From Calothrix sp. PCC 7716 (lineage in GTDB: Bacteria > Cyanobacteriota > Cyanobacteriia > Cyanobacteriales > Nostocaceae): a stretch of DNA of 64,000 nucleotides. Below, piece by piece: positions 9,242-18,933 of the stretch (the first letter of the stretch is position 1; the number at the start of each line of letters is the position of its first letter). The stretch spans positions 11,350,580-11,414,579 of the forward strand of contig NZ_AP025018.1 in the NCBI RefSeq assembly GCF_019977735.1, in the 5' to 3' direction. The notes beneath the pieces are model-generated. The model was not told the DNA's origin. It saw only the letters and a list, made by a program, of their open reading frames with translations, and did not search any database. Position numbers and translations under genes: made by a program.

Positions 9242-10150
9242 TTACGCTACTAATGTCTCTCTTCTAAACCACGATAGACGTGGAAAAAACCACCAAAAGC
9301 ACATTTTAAGAATAATCAACGGCGAAATAATTTTTTTCCGATGTAAATACTCTTGTAAAGTTGCCCAAATTAAAGCTTTGGTAAAATCTTGAATTTGACT
9401 ATCATCAAATCTATTGAGATTGGTTGTCTCTTCAACTTTAATCAAGGCGTATCCTAAAATCCAACTATCTAGTCTTTTATTGAATTTATGATGTAGCATT
9501 TCATTAATTTCATGATGAGCAGCTAGTCTTTGACCTAAAGTTTTGTTGCTCGCATACATTCGAGAACCCGCTACCTTTAAAGGTAGATGATGAAATGCTA
9601 CGTTCTTTCCATAACGTAACCAGAGTTCGTAGTCCATACAAAAGTCTAAGCTATCGTCCAAGTTTCCAAATTTTTCAACTAAACTGCGCTTGAAAAATGT
9701 TGCAGGTTGACAAATATAACAATTCTCAAACAGATACTGATAATTCCAAGGTTCTGTTGGGAAAGGACGAATAATTTTATCGTGTTCATCAATCCAGTCA
9801 GCATCACCATATATAGCTTCTATATGCGGATTAGCTTCAAAAATTGCTCGAACAGCTTGAAATGCTCCTTTGTAGTAAATATCATCTGAGTTAATCCAGG
9901 CAATAATTTCACCTGAAGTCATGGATATACCTTTATTTACAGCATCAGCTTGTCCTTTGTCTGGTTCTGATATCCAGTGAATTTTTTCATCGTATTTTTT
10001 TAATATTTCTAGTGTTTCATCATCACTTCCAGCATCACAAATTACGTATTCAATATCTGAGATATTTTGGGAAAATACACTTTGTATAGTTCTTTCAATA
10101 AAGCGTCCTTGACGAAAAGAAGGCGTAATTACACTAAATTTTAAACTCAT
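9242..10150 (-). CDS. GT2-family glycosyltransferase
   Basis: Inverting GT-A fold transferase of 302 residues. It starts with FSVITPSFRQGRFIERTIQSVFSQ, followed by the nucleotide-binding CDAGSDDET near residue 40 and the metal-binding DxD-type WINSDD near residue 86. The later WLRYG segment is typical of WsaE/rhamnosyltransferase-like GT2 proteins. It likely transfers a sugar to the growing cell-surface polysaccharide in the cytoplasm. It is the last gene of the cargo lying between the two duplicated Wzt units. The next gene upstream is a membrane acyltransferase only 27 bp away, so the two are probably co-transcribed. Confidence 0.88.
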   Translation of the reverse strand: MSLKFSVITPSFRQGRFIERTIQSVFSQNISDIEYVICDAGSDDETLEILKKYDEKIHWISEPDKGQADAVNKGISMTSGEIIAWINSDDIYYKGAFQAVRAIFEANPHIEAIYGDADWIDEHDKIIRPFPTEPWNYQYLFENCYICQPATFFKRSLVEKFGNLDDSLDFCMDYELWLRYGKNVAFHHLPLKVAGSRMYASNKTLGQRLAAHHEINEMLHHKFNKRLDSWILGYALIKVEETTNLNRFDDSQIQDFTKALIWATLQEYLHRKKIISPLIILKMCFWWFFPRLSWFRRETLVA

Positions 10151-10177
10151 AAATATTTACCATTATTTTAAATTGAT

Positions 10178-11224
10178 TCAACTAACAAACTTACTTAAGC
10201 CAACTAACTTAAACAAATATATTGAAAATATAGTCCCAAGTATAACTACAGGTGCTTGAATAATATATACAAAAATTAAATTTATTTCAGAAAATAGTAT
10301 ATTACTATTATCTATACCTAAATTTCTAATTAACAATAAAAATAAGCATTGCCAGTACTTATGAAATGCAAATACCCCAAGAGTATATTTAGCTATTGTT
10401 TGCAGTAAAGAGTTATATTTTATTTTTAAAATGCAAGTAAAACAGAAAATAGTCAATGCTCCAAAAACTATCGATATTCTTGCATAAATGCTTAAAGGAT
10501 AATCATCTGCACGCAAGTAGATATCATGAATAGAAGAAAGTATATATAAGAGCAAAAATATCAATTTAAATTTAATTATTTTATTTTTATAATTAGCAAA
10601 ACCAAAAGCGATAGGAATATAAATAATAAAATTTCTTAAATCATAATGAGGCAAATTTAGTTTTTGAATACACAAAAGTTCAAAATAGGCAATAAAAAAT
10701 AATATAAATCCAAAATTTATTATTTTCATGACAGTATTTGAATTAATTAATTGATATATAAATGCAATAATTATTAATATTATTAAATCAAATAAAAAAT
10801 AGAATACTGAACCACCGAAAAGTGGTAAATCAGGTTTAGCACCCATGATATTATCCCAAGATAAAGGAGGAGCTTGCTTTGTTACTAAAACAAAAAATAT
10901 ATTTTGAATAAGTTGCCAAAACACAAATATTTTAATTAAATTAAGTATTCGTTTTTGTAAATATTCTATATTAGGCTTTTTTTGAAAGTACAAGTATAAA
11001 GAAACAATATAAAATATTGGAACTGCTGTCAAAGATAATTGAACCTCAAAAATTTTGACAATTTGATCAGCAATCTTCATAAGTACATGTGTATTTGCAC
11101 TAATAACAAATTTAATTGGCTGTAAATGCCAAAATAAAACGAAAATAATACTAATTGCTTTTAAAGCATCTAAGCTCTCATCTCTTTCTATATTCACACT
11201 TTGTATTAGTTTATTATTATTCAT
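10178..11224 (-). CDS. Acyltransferase 3 family membrane protein (sugar O-acetyltransferase-like)
   Basis: Integral membrane protein of 348 residues with about ten hydrophobic segments. It begins with RDESLDALKAISIIFVLFWHL, the signature of acyltransferase family 3 proteins, with the conserved R...D/L-KAI and the H of FWH that serves in acyl transfer. Members O-acetylate exopolysaccharides, O-antigens or Nod factors using cytoplasmic acetyl-CoA. Its place among glycosyltransferases suggests that it decorates the polysaccharide. Very low GC even for this locus (long A/T codon runs) suggests a foreign origin. Which sugar and which acyl group are unknown. Confidence 0.82.
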   Translation of the reverse strand: MNNNKLIQSVNIERDESLDALKAISIIFVLFWHLQPIKFVISANTHVLMKIADQIVKIFEVQLSLTAVPIFYIVSLYLYFQKKPNIEYLQKRILNLIKIFVFWQLIQNIFFVLVTKQAPPLSWDNIMGAKPDLPLFGGSVFYFLFDLIILIIIAFIYQLINSNTVMKIINFGFILFFIAYFELLCIQKLNLPHYDLRNFIIYIPIAFGFANYKNKIIKFKLIFLLLYILSSIHDIYLRADDYPLSIYARISIVFGALTIFCFTCILKIKYNSLLQTIAKYTLGVFAFHKYWQCLFLLLIRNLGIDNSNILFSEINLIFVYIIQAPVVILGTIFSIYLFKLVGLSKFVS

Positions 11225-11263
11225 AAAGCATGTATAACCAAGATTTGCTGTGTTTTAAATTAT

Positions 11264-13084
11264 TTACATTTTTTCTAAGCAAGCATAAAGGCAATCACCT
11301 CGAAGAAATTTATCAAAAAATAGCCAAGAAAACACATTTGCCCCCTTGGCGCCGTTCCAAATTTCGGTATCTAAATTAATAATATTGTGTGAAGCATAAC
11401 CGCCTAACCCTCGCATTGCTAATTGGTCGCTTAAATATGCCCAATGAATGGGTGTGGATGTTTTAAACCAGCGCGTGCGGAATCCATTTGCTCGTGCAAG
11501 ATAACGTAAGGAACGGGGACTAAAAGCTACTGCATGAAAGGGAATATGCCAATGTGCCCAAGTTGGACCGTAATACTGCCACAGCCAAAAACTGGCTAAG
11601 TTAGGAACAGAAACATAGATTCTACCTCTAGTAACTAATTTTTGTGCGAGTGTTTGTAGTGTTTTACCTGGGTCTTCAAAATGTTCTAAAGCTTGATTTA
11701 AAACAATCGCATCAAATAATTTTCCATCTAACTCTGGTTGAGTTACATCGCCTGTATAGATTGTAAAACCTTTTTCTTGAGCTTTTTTGGCAGCGATACT
11801 ATTTAACTCTGTACCAGATAAATTTTGATAACCTAAATGTTTGTACCATTCTAAAACTCGTCCTTCAAAGCAACCTATTTCTAAAATGGCTGCTTGCTTA
11901 TTTTCTGAAAGCGGTACTATATCATCGTAAGGAGCTTTAAATAGTTTGTGTAAGATGGAGAAACTCTTACCTAACAATTTAAAAAACTTTCTTTTCAGTA
12001 AGCTTTTACGTTGAAAAGGACTATATTTACCATTCGATAAGTCACCGTCATCATTAACTTGGTTAGCGGCGGAGTAGGTCGTTTCATACAGTCCTTGTAA
12101 AGTTTCTGGCGCCGGGAAAGGAAAAGTGTAGACGGATTGGCAGTTTTGACATTCATACATCCTATAAATATTACGATTACCAAATCTAGTATCGGGAGTA
12201 GAAAACAGTAAGCGTTTCGGCGCCGATTTACAAACGGGGCATTTATTCTCTTGTAGTGATTTTTCTTCAGGAACAATAACTGGCGCCCAATCTAAAGCTT
12301 CATTTTCTAGCTGCCAAACGGGACGCTCAGTTGTAGAGAGGTAAATATTTTTTAACTTACATGTGGCGCCATTAACAAAAATTTTTATTTTATCTTTTTG
12401 ATTGAGATATTGTAGAAAGCCTTGCCGAACTTGACTAACTTCCTCCATATAATCTAGCCAACTACCAGAAAGTTGCCCCGAACGAATACGGAAACAACTA
12501 GCATGACCAGGAAGTAATTCTAGTTTGAATTGCATCGATAATTTCAGCCAAAGTTCGTAATCTCCTGCTAATTTAAGATCTCGATTGACACCTCCTACTT
12601 GTTCATAAGCTTTGCGAGTAAAAAAGCAGCCATCCTGGTATATTATATGACCTTGTAATAATTGCTGAGTGCTAACATGTTTCTGCGGACGATTGGATAC
12701 TCGCCACCCATCCTTTAAAACTGTATCTGTAAAATAAATTACATGCGAGTTTTGATGATTATTAAAATAAGTTCCTACTCTTTGAAGAGCATTAGGTTCA
12801 TACAAGTCATCACTATTTAACCACGCGAATATATCTCCTGTTGCAGCTTCAAATCCTTTGGCAACAGCATCATACATCGTTTTATCTTTACCAACGATGA
12901 CTTTTGCAAAGTGCAACCTGTAAGCATTAATAATATCGATAGAAGCATCAGTTGAGCCGCCATCGACAATAATATATTCCAGGTTGACATAATTTTGGTT
13001 TATTACTGATTTAATTGTTTCTTCTAAAGTAGAAGCTTGATTTAAGTTGGGAGTTACTATACTAATTCGTGGAAGCTGATTCAT
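11264..13084 (-). CDS. GT2 glycosyltransferase fused to a zinc-ribbon methyltransferase
   Basis: Bifunctional protein of 606 residues. Residues 1-230 form a GT2 domain: ISIVTPNLNQASTLEETI, VDGGSTDAS and the DxD-like WLNSDD. Near residue 275 a four-cysteine knuckle follows (CPVC ... CQNC), and then a class I methyltransferase domain with AAILEIGCFEGRVLEWY near 395 and NQALEHFEDPGKTL. The knuckle-plus-methyltransferase part resembles C-methyltransferases of deoxysugar pathways (NovU/TylCIII type, with an N-terminal zinc-binding motif), so C-methylation of a ketosugar or methylation of a transferred sugar is possible. The ATG at 13084 sits in a 68-bp gap after the upstream GT2 gene. Several GGCGCC sites cluster here, unlike the rest of the locus. 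Confidence 0.85.
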   Translation of the reverse strand: MNQLPRISIVTPNLNQASTLEETIKSVINQNYVNLEYIIVDGGSTDASIDIINAYRLHFAKVIVGKDKTMYDAVAKGFEAATGDIFAWLNSDDLYEPNALQRVGTYFNNHQNSHVIYFTDTVLKDGWRVSNRPQKHVSTQQLLQGHIIYQDGCFFTRKAYEQVGGVNRDLKLAGDYELWLKLSMQFKLELLPGHASCFRIRSGQLSGSWLDYMEEVSQVRQGFLQYLNQKDKIKIFVNGATCKLKNIYLSTTERPVWQLENEALDWAPVIVPEEKSLQENKCPVCKSAPKRLLFSTPDTRFGNRNIYRMYECQNCQSVYTFPFPAPETLQGLYETTYSAANQVNDDGDLSNGKYSPFQRKSLLKRKFFKLLGKSFSILHKLFKAPYDDIVPLSENKQAAILEIGCFEGRVLEWYKHLGYQNLSGTELNSIAAKKAQEKGFTIYTGDVTQPELDGKLFDAIVLNQALEHFEDPGKTLQTLAQKLVTRGRIYVSVPNLASFWLWQYYGPTWAHWHIPFHAVAFSPRSLRYLARANGFRTRWFKTSTPIHWAYLSDQLAMRGLGGYASHNIINLDTEIWNGAKGANVFSWLFFDKFLRGDCLYACLEKM

Positions 13085-13152
13085 TTAGTTATACAAGTAT
13101 TAAAAATAAAGTTAGCTAGTTGTGAACGTCATTAGTCTTTCGACATTGTGTC

Positions 13153-14451
13153 CTAAGACGTACTCGCTTTCAATAATAACTTCAGTTTATTCTTGATTTT
13201 TATTAAAATATTGAAACCAGTAATTTTTTTCACTATCTGTTTATAACTATAAATTTTTTTCGCTAAATTTATTTCATTACGTAATGTTGTTAAATGCCCT
13301 TCAATATCCTGATTTACTAACTTTAATGATTGGGAATCGTAACTTTGTGCAAAAAGTTGTTGACTTTCTAAATATTCATTCAGCCAACTATTCACTCGTG
13401 CTGGAACGCTAAAAAAGCTTGGTAAATTTTTTCGATAATATTTTTTGGCTAGTTCTTTAAATTCTTGCCTACAAGCTAACCAGTGTGTCATTGAAAATAA
13501 AAACTCCAATCTCACACCGTAATCTAAATTTTCCATAAAATATCTTGTCGTCCAGCTAGAAGGATGAACTCGATAATAAATAAGCGGTTCTTTTATTACA
13601 GAAATTGACCATTTGAGTGAAATTCTAGCAAATAAAACCCAATCTTCTGCTTGATGAGCAATAAATTCAGGTAGTAAACCTGACCATAACAAAACATCAC
13701 GGTGAGTAAGGAAAGTTGAGTTAACTATCGGGCAACCTTTCTGGAGAGAATCAAAGGTATATGGTTCTGCAATCCTGTCCTTGAGGTCAATTGTTTGATA
13801 ATCTCCCGCTATCTGATTAGTGTTCCAACCAGTTAAAGGTTTATTGTCAGAGTCCACATTGTATCCGTAACTACAAACGCATAAAGAATCAGGATTCTGC
13901 TTGAGCCAAGTTACCTGTACTAATGTTTTATTAGGCAGAAACGCATCATCTGCATCTAAAAACGATATCCACTCTCCTTTTGACTCAATAATCCCCAAAT
14001 TACGGGATGCAGCTACTCCTTTGTTTGCTCTGTCTGGGTGAGTTAGCACTTGCATTGGGATTGGTGATTTTTGTGCCAGTTGATTTGCTACCTCATATGT
14101 ATTGTCAGAAGAGCCATCATCAATTATAATAACTTCCACGCGTATCTCGCCGTTAGTTTCTTGGTTCCATACTGATTTGACTGCGTTTTCAATGAACTTT
14201 TCAGCGTTGAAAGCAGGTATAATTACTGTAACAAGCTCTGCTTCGTATGGATATTTAAATAAAGTCGGTTTTTCAACGCTTTTGGTTTGAGTTAGTAAAA
14301 GCCAGCTAATAGGGTCTTCTGCAATATCTTGCAATTGCTGGGTAAGGCGCGTGCATGTTTCTTGCAAAACTTGGTTTTCAGAGCGAAGATGCTTTAAGTC
14401 ATCTAAGCTCAAGGAATTTGCGACTTCTTTGGTATGTCCTTCACTAACCAT
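13153..14451 (-). CDS. GT2-family glycosyltransferase with flanking coiled coils
   Basis: GT-A transferase of 432 residues. A short helical segment (DLKHLRSENQVLQETCTRLTQ) precedes the catalytic domain, which begins near residue 65 with VTVIIPAFNAEKFIENAVKSVW and continues with IIDDGSSDNTYE and the DxD motif FLDADDAF. The C-terminal third is helical and lysine-rich. The open frame extends upstream to a TTG at 14475. I prefer the ATG at 14451, preceded by a GAGAA-type ribosome site at 7 nt. It likely adds a sugar to the same polysaccharide as its neighbours. Acceptor and donor cannot be named. Confidence 0.87.
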   Translation of the reverse strand: MVSEGHTKEVANSLSLDDLKHLRSENQVLQETCTRLTQQLQDIAEDPISWLLLTQTKSVEKPTLFKYPYEAELVTVIIPAFNAEKFIENAVKSVWNQETNGEIRVEVIIIDDGSSDNTYEVANQLAQKSPIPMQVLTHPDRANKGVAASRNLGIIESKGEWISFLDADDAFLPNKTLVQVTWLKQNPDSLCVCSYGYNVDSDNKPLTGWNTNQIAGDYQTIDLKDRIAEPYTFDSLQKGCPIVNSTFLTHRDVLLWSGLLPEFIAHQAEDWVLFARISLKWSISVIKEPLIYYRVHPSSWTTRYFMENLDYGVRLEFLFSMTHWLACRQEFKELAKKYYRKNLPSFFSVPARVNSWLNEYLESQQLFAQSYDSQSLKLVNQDIEGHLTTLRNEINLAKKIYSYKQIVKKITGFNILIKIKNKLKLLLKASTS

Positions 14452-14601
14452 GTTGTAATTCTCATTAAAGAACAAATGAACTATTGATTATTGTATTTAA
14501 GCCTAAAAGCATTTCCTAGTATAGAATATTGGGTACGACTTAAAGGCATCTCTAGTAGTAATAGCTAGTTGGGCAAAAATTAGGTAATATTGTTAAGTTC
14601 G

Positions 14602-15672
14602 TTAAGATAGTATAGGCTTCAGGATAGTTTCGTACTTAAGAATCCAATCATATATATCTTTGAGAGTTTGCTCTGGATTAATATTGGGACTCCATCCTGT
14701 CCTAGAGGTTATCTGAGAAGAATCTGTAATAAAAAGAGGTATATCACCTGGTCTAGCTTCTTCTACTGTTTTAATAGAAATAGATTTACCAGTAATCGCC
14801 TCGCATAATTGCGTAGTTTCCAACAAAGATAAGCTGTTATCACAACCACCACCGACATTTAAAATATCCCCATCTAATTCAGAGAAATGGCCTAACTGAT
14901 AATCAACAAGCCTTAGCAAATCATCAATATGTAGTAAATCTCTAATCTGTTTTCCTGTACCACCGTACCCTATATAACTTAGAGGTTTTTCAAAGTAGTG
15001 TGCGGCCACCCAAAGAACAAAAACACCTTGATCTACCTTACCCATCTGCCAAGGACCGCTAATTACTCCACAGCGGTTAACTATTGATTGTACATTATAA
15101 GCTTGACGATATTCTTCAATAAGCATTTCAGAGGCAAGCTTAGTTGCACCATATAGAGAACGATGGCCTTTAAGGGGAAAATTTTCTGATATGCCAAGTT
15201 GTGATATTCCAAGTATTAATTGTTCAGAAGCAATAGTAAAACGAGTCGCTTCCTCTATTAAATTAATCGACTTAAGAGTTTCAATTGGGTATATGCGACT
15301 AGTAGAGAGAAATAGTAAACTAGCTTGGATTTGTCGAGCTAATTCAAGAACATTTATAGTACCTAACAAGTTTGTTTGTAAAACGTATTGTGGAGAAGTA
15401 AATCCTGCTAGTACAGATGGTTCGGCAGAACAATCAATAATTGTATCTACATAACTAAACGTTGCAGGTTCTAAATCACTAGCAGAGCGAATATCTCCAT
15501 GAATAAACTCAATATCAAATTTTTGAAATCTTGGAATATTTAATTCTGAACCACGCCTGCGTAGATTATCAAAACAAATTATTCTCCAATCAGGATGATA
15601 CGTTTTTAAGCCAATCGCTAATGAACTCCCAACAAAACCGGCGCCTCCCAAAATTAAGATATTTTCAGACAT
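14602..15672 (-). CDS. NAD-dependent nucleotide-sugar epimerase/dehydratase
   Basis: Extended short-chain dehydrogenase/reductase of 356 residues. The NAD-binding glycine motif GGAGFVG stands near residue 9, followed by CFDNLRRRGSELN. The catalytic pair is in SLYGATKLASE (YxxxK), with a serine in the upstream LSTSRIY segment. The FDNLRRRGSE segment resembles CDP-paratose/CDP-tyvelose 2-epimerases. The start at 15672 was chosen over a frame open to 15726 because AAGGA lies 8 nt upstream and the extension would overlap the preceding gene. The distance to that gene is then 1 bp, so the two are coupled. A second epimerase lies at 18934-19995. The exact sugar nucleotide is uncertain. Confidence 0.85.
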   Translation of the reverse strand: MSENILILGGAGFVGSSLAIGLKTYHPDWRIICFDNLRRRGSELNIPRFQKFDIEFIHGDIRSASDLEPATFSYVDTIIDCSAEPSVLAGFTSPQYVLQTNLLGTINVLELARQIQASLLFLSTSRIYPIETLKSINLIEEATRFTIASEQLILGISQLGISENFPLKGHRSLYGATKLASEMLIEEYRQAYNVQSIVNRCGVISGPWQMGKVDQGVFVLWVAAHYFEKPLSYIGYGGTGKQIRDLLHIDDLLRLVDYQLGHFSELDGDILNVGGGCDNSLSLLETTQLCEAITGKSISIKTVEEARPGDIPLFITDSSQITSRTGWSPNINPEQTLKDIYDWILKYETILKPILS

Positions 15673-15673
15673 T

Positions 15674-16996
15674 TTATTTTTCCTTATTGGTGACAAGTAT
15701 CTTATTACTATAATGGTAATCTCCACGGGACAAATGTTTTTCTAACCATATAGAGAGGACGATAAATAAGTATCGACTGCCCATCTCTTTTAGTTTGAGC
15801 TTTGAAACCCCAGTAGTTCTATTTCTCCAAACAATCGGAATTGTAGTGTAAGAATACCCACGTACTATAGCTTTAAGCGGTAGTTCTACCGTTAAATTAA
15901 AATGATGGGAGATTAAAGGAGAAGTACCTTGAATAACTTCTCTACGATAAATTTTAAATGCGTTAGTAGTATCGTTTAATTCTAAACCAAACAAAATTTG
16001 AATGAATAAATTAGCTAGACGATTAATAATAAGTTTATAGGTGGGATAGTCAATAACTTTACCACCTTTAATAAACCGAGAACCAAAAATACAATCGTAA
16101 CCACTTTGTAATTTATAGTAATAAGATACTATATCCTCTGGAGCATCAGAGCTATCTGCCATGACAATAGCTACTGCATCTCCTTTAAAATTTTCTAATC
16201 CACAACGAACAGCAAAGCCAAAACCATTAGGATAATAGTTATTGATGTAATTCACTTTATGGTTCGTCGCGTTTAGCTGCTGTAATATTTCTGCTGTATT
16301 GTCTTTGCTATTATCGTTTACAACTAAAATCTCATAATCTATATTTTCACTTTCCATTACTTGACTGATTGTGTGAACAGTTTGTGCAATACAACCTTCC
16401 TCATTATAGGCAGGAATAACTATTGATAATGATTTGACTTCATTTGCCAAAACTGTTTTGTTTTTTATAACACTGTTAGAGTTAAAAGAAAATGCAGGAG
16501 CTAAAGCTTCTGGATAATCTACCTTTTGCTGAGTTTTTCTTAAACGCTGATTTTGAGCGTAATTTTGCTTATTTTTAAATACAAATCTATCACTAATAAA
16601 ATAATTGATAGATGCACTAATTATCACGCCAATCAATGTATTGACTGCGTAGTTTATTCCCAACCAATCCAATACAGGGAAAATCAAAAATATCCTGATT
16701 ATAACAGCACTTCCAGCAGAAACATGGTAAAGAGGTATTTGTCGTAATATGACATCTTTTACATTCCAATTACCTCCAGTCCAAACCCAAATTCTATATA
16801 CAAAAAAACTAAACACTAGTGAGATTTCAATTGATATGAGGTTCGCAGCATTACGTAATAAATATGTCTGAAATCCTAATTTTTCAATTAAGATGTATAT
16901 AAGTAAAATATTTAATAACGCTGATAAGCCGCCACCCAGGAAAAACTTTAGTATCTTGAATGTGAGTATTTTTCTTAACATAGGTAGTATATCCAT
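15674..16996 (-). CDS. GtrA-GT2 fusion (polyprenyl-phosphate glycosyltransferase with flippase-like domain)
   Basis: Protein of 440 residues. The N-terminal about 140 residues form a GtrA domain with four membrane spans (FFLGGGLSALLNILLIY, then VFSFFVYRIWVW, and the NYFISDRFVFK end motif). From about residue 195 comes a DPM1-like GT2 domain: SLSIVIPAYNEEGCIAQT, VVNDNSKDNT, VMADSSDAPED and RFIKGGKVIDYP. GtrB-type transferases load a sugar onto undecaprenyl phosphate, and GtrA is thought to flip it. Having both on one chain suggests a one-protein donor system for periplasmic sugar addition, possibly used by the polytopic protein encoded just upstream. GtrA placed at the N-terminus is the less common order. 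Confidence 0.88.
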   Translation of the reverse strand: MDILPMLRKILTFKILKFFLGGGLSALLNILLIYILIEKLGFQTYLLRNAANLISIEISLVFSFFVYRIWVWTGGNWNVKDVILRQIPLYHVSAGSAVIIRIFLIFPVLDWLGINYAVNTLIGVIISASINYFISDRFVFKNKQNYAQNQRLRKTQQKVDYPEALAPAFSFNSNSVIKNKTVLANEVKSLSIVIPAYNEEGCIAQTVHTISQVMESENIDYEILVVNDNSKDNTAEILQQLNATNHKVNYINNYYPNGFGFAVRCGLENFKGDAVAIVMADSSDAPEDIVSYYYKLQSGYDCIFGSRFIKGGKVIDYPTYKLIINRLANLFIQILFGLELNDTTNAFKIYRREVIQGTSPLISHHFNLTVELPLKAIVRGYSYTTIPIVWRNRTTGVSKLKLKEMGSRYLFIVLSIWLEKHLSRGDYHYSNKILVTNKEK

Positions 16997-17019
16997 AATT
17001 TACAATATTATTCAATTCT

Positions 17020-18816
17020 TTAACTTTTCTGAATGTTTAATTCTCCATCTAATTTCAAAAACTGTTTTGACTCTGAACTATAAACCCAAGCTTTAACTAC
17101 TGTACTATCTAATGGTATTGATTTTACTGGCAAACTAATATCCCATTGATAGCGCTTAGAAAAATTTTGATTAGAAGTTTTTATATAACCAAACCTATTT
17201 AATTTCACAGATGCATTGGCAAAAAAAGATCGGTTATTCCCATAACTGAATAGTACAATATTTGGTTGTTTTTTACCTTGAAATGAAGTTATCCAACCAG
17301 ATATTTTAATGCTACTATTTCGAGATAAAAGAACTGGTTTATCCACAGTAGACTTGACATTTATAGAACCATACGCCTGAGTATCCTGACTAATAAATTT
17401 AATATCTTTAGCAAACTCTCTTAATTTCAATTCTTCCAAAGTCAAAAATATTTTTTTATCATTGACTGGTTGAAAAAAGAGAGAATTGATACAACTATTA
17501 GATTGCTCTAATACAGATTTATCTAGAAAGGCAACAATTTCTAGACATGTTTTACCTTGGCTTCTTTGTAACCATATTTCTTCTCCTTTAGCAAAAGCAT
17601 TAATAGTACTAGGAATAAGAGAACAAATTAAAATAGTAGTAAAAAAACAAATATAAAAATAACGATATATATTCTTAGTCAATGGTTGCCAATGATGAGA
17701 ATAATGAGAAATATATATTCTCCATATCTGTAATAAAGAAATATATAGCAAAACAGTGGTAGTTGTATATCTAGAGGTTGTAGCTACATAAAAAGTCCAA
17801 CCTGCTCTGCCAATAGTTATCATCAAAGCATATAAAGTTGCAAACCACCCCAGAGAAAACCAAGGTGCCGCTTCATAGGCAAATGAGGAATTATAGTTTT
17901 TGATAAACAATATATTAAATATTAGCCAGTTAAATAATATTATAGCTCCAATAATTATGGAAGGAATAACTAGACTCCCAAATGGTGCAGCTAAAAAAAT
18001 TAATAGAAATTGAAATGCAATAAATGGCTCTTTCCAAAAGTAAAAAACATCAGGCGAAAAGCTAGGCTTTTCATATCCTATCAGATAAATACTAATAGAT
18101 AATATAAATAATATCATCCAGACGATAATTCTACTTATTCTTTCTTTTTTATTACCTTCAATTAATACTAAATTAGGAATAAGAGCAATCCAAGATAGTA
18201 AACCATGAGCAGAAGAAAAACTTGCAATAAAACAGCAAGCTGCTGCAAAAACTATTTTTTTATTTATGGACATTTTTTGAGGAATACTCAAAAATGAAAT
18301 AGCTGAGATAATGCATGTATTTACTATTATAAATGCTACTTGAAAACCCCATAGCCAATTTTCCCACTGAGTAAGAGAAAATATAAAAAAAGATGTACCA
18401 ATATTAGTCAAGTAAAATAAACTTTGACGCTTATTCTTTATTTTTGACGAAATTAAATACAAATTGCCAAAAGATACAAAGACTAATAATATGCTCAAAT
18501 ACATTTGTATTTTTACATCCCACTTTGAAATAAAACTATTTAATAAAAATAGAATTCGTGGAAAAAATATACGATGTTCATTATGTTGAGCAAAAAAATC
18601 TAAGATATTTGCATGACCCGAAATTACTTTTTGAAAAAAAGACGGTAAAACCCATTCATCCCAAAAGGGAACATTGACGCCAAAAATATATACAAAGAAC
18701 AAAACGCTAATCAATGGAAATAAATAGGTAAGCGTTATAAAATATTTTTTTGTAAACAAGGTAAATGCTCTACTAATTGTCATATATTTAAATGTGTTAA
18801 TGTTTTTGAAAAACAT
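17020..18816 (-). CDS. Polytopic membrane protein, possible GT-C-like glycosyltransferase
   Basis: Protein of about 598 residues with roughly ten to eleven membrane spans up to about residue 430 and a soluble beta-rich C-terminus. The first extracytoplasmic loop carries the acidic motif VPFWDEWVLPSFF followed by AQHNEHRIFFPRI. An acidic residue in this loop is the position of the catalytic aspartate in GT-C glycosyltransferases. I do not recognise a named family. Its place next to a GtrA-GT2 protein fits the Gtr scheme, where a serotype-specific polytopic protein transfers the lipid-linked sugar. That role is inference. The ATG at 18816 is used; the frame is open to a TTG at 18831. Confidence 0.6.
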   Translation of the reverse strand: MFFKNINTFKYMTISRAFTLFTKKYFITLTYLFPLISVLFFVYIFGVNVPFWDEWVLPSFFQKVISGHANILDFFAQHNEHRIFFPRILFLLNSFISKWDVKIQMYLSILLVFVSFGNLYLISSKIKNKRQSLFYLTNIGTSFFIFSLTQWENWLWGFQVAFIIVNTCIISAISFLSIPQKMSINKKIVFAAACCFIASFSSAHGLLSWIALIPNLVLIEGNKKERISRIIVWMILFILSISIYLIGYEKPSFSPDVFYFWKEPFIAFQFLLIFLAAPFGSLVIPSIIIGAIILFNWLIFNILFIKNYNSSFAYEAAPWFSLGWFATLYALMITIGRAGWTFYVATTSRYTTTTVLLYISLLQIWRIYISHYSHHWQPLTKNIYRYFYICFFTTILICSLIPSTINAFAKGEEIWLQRSQGKTCLEIVAFLDKSVLEQSNSCINSLFFQPVNDKKIFLTLEELKLREFAKDIKFISQDTQAYGSINVKSTVDKPVLLSRNSSIKISGWITSFQGKKQPNIVLFSYGNNRSFFANASVKLNRFGYIKTSNQNFSKRYQWDISLPVKSIPLDSTVVKAWVYSSESKQFLKLDGELNIQKS

Positions 18817-18880
18817 TTGCTTTTTCAACAAACCTCTTAATTTGAAGCAGATAAAAAAATAGTAGGTTTTACTTACGTTA

Positions 18881-18917
18881 AGGCTAATTAAAAAGCTATA
18901 GGCTTCTTAATTAGCCT
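18881..18917. terminator. Strong intercistronic hairpin
   Basis: Two 16-nt arms, AGGCTAATTAAAAAGC and GCTTCTTAATTAGCCT, pair with one mismatch around a 5-nt loop (18897-18901). It lies between the epimerase and the polytopic protein genes, which are both on the minus strand. There is no clear U-tract after the stem on the minus strand, so it may attenuate transcription or stabilise mRNA rather than fully terminate. Confidence 0.5.
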
Positions 18918-18933
18918 GTTAATTTCAGCTTAA

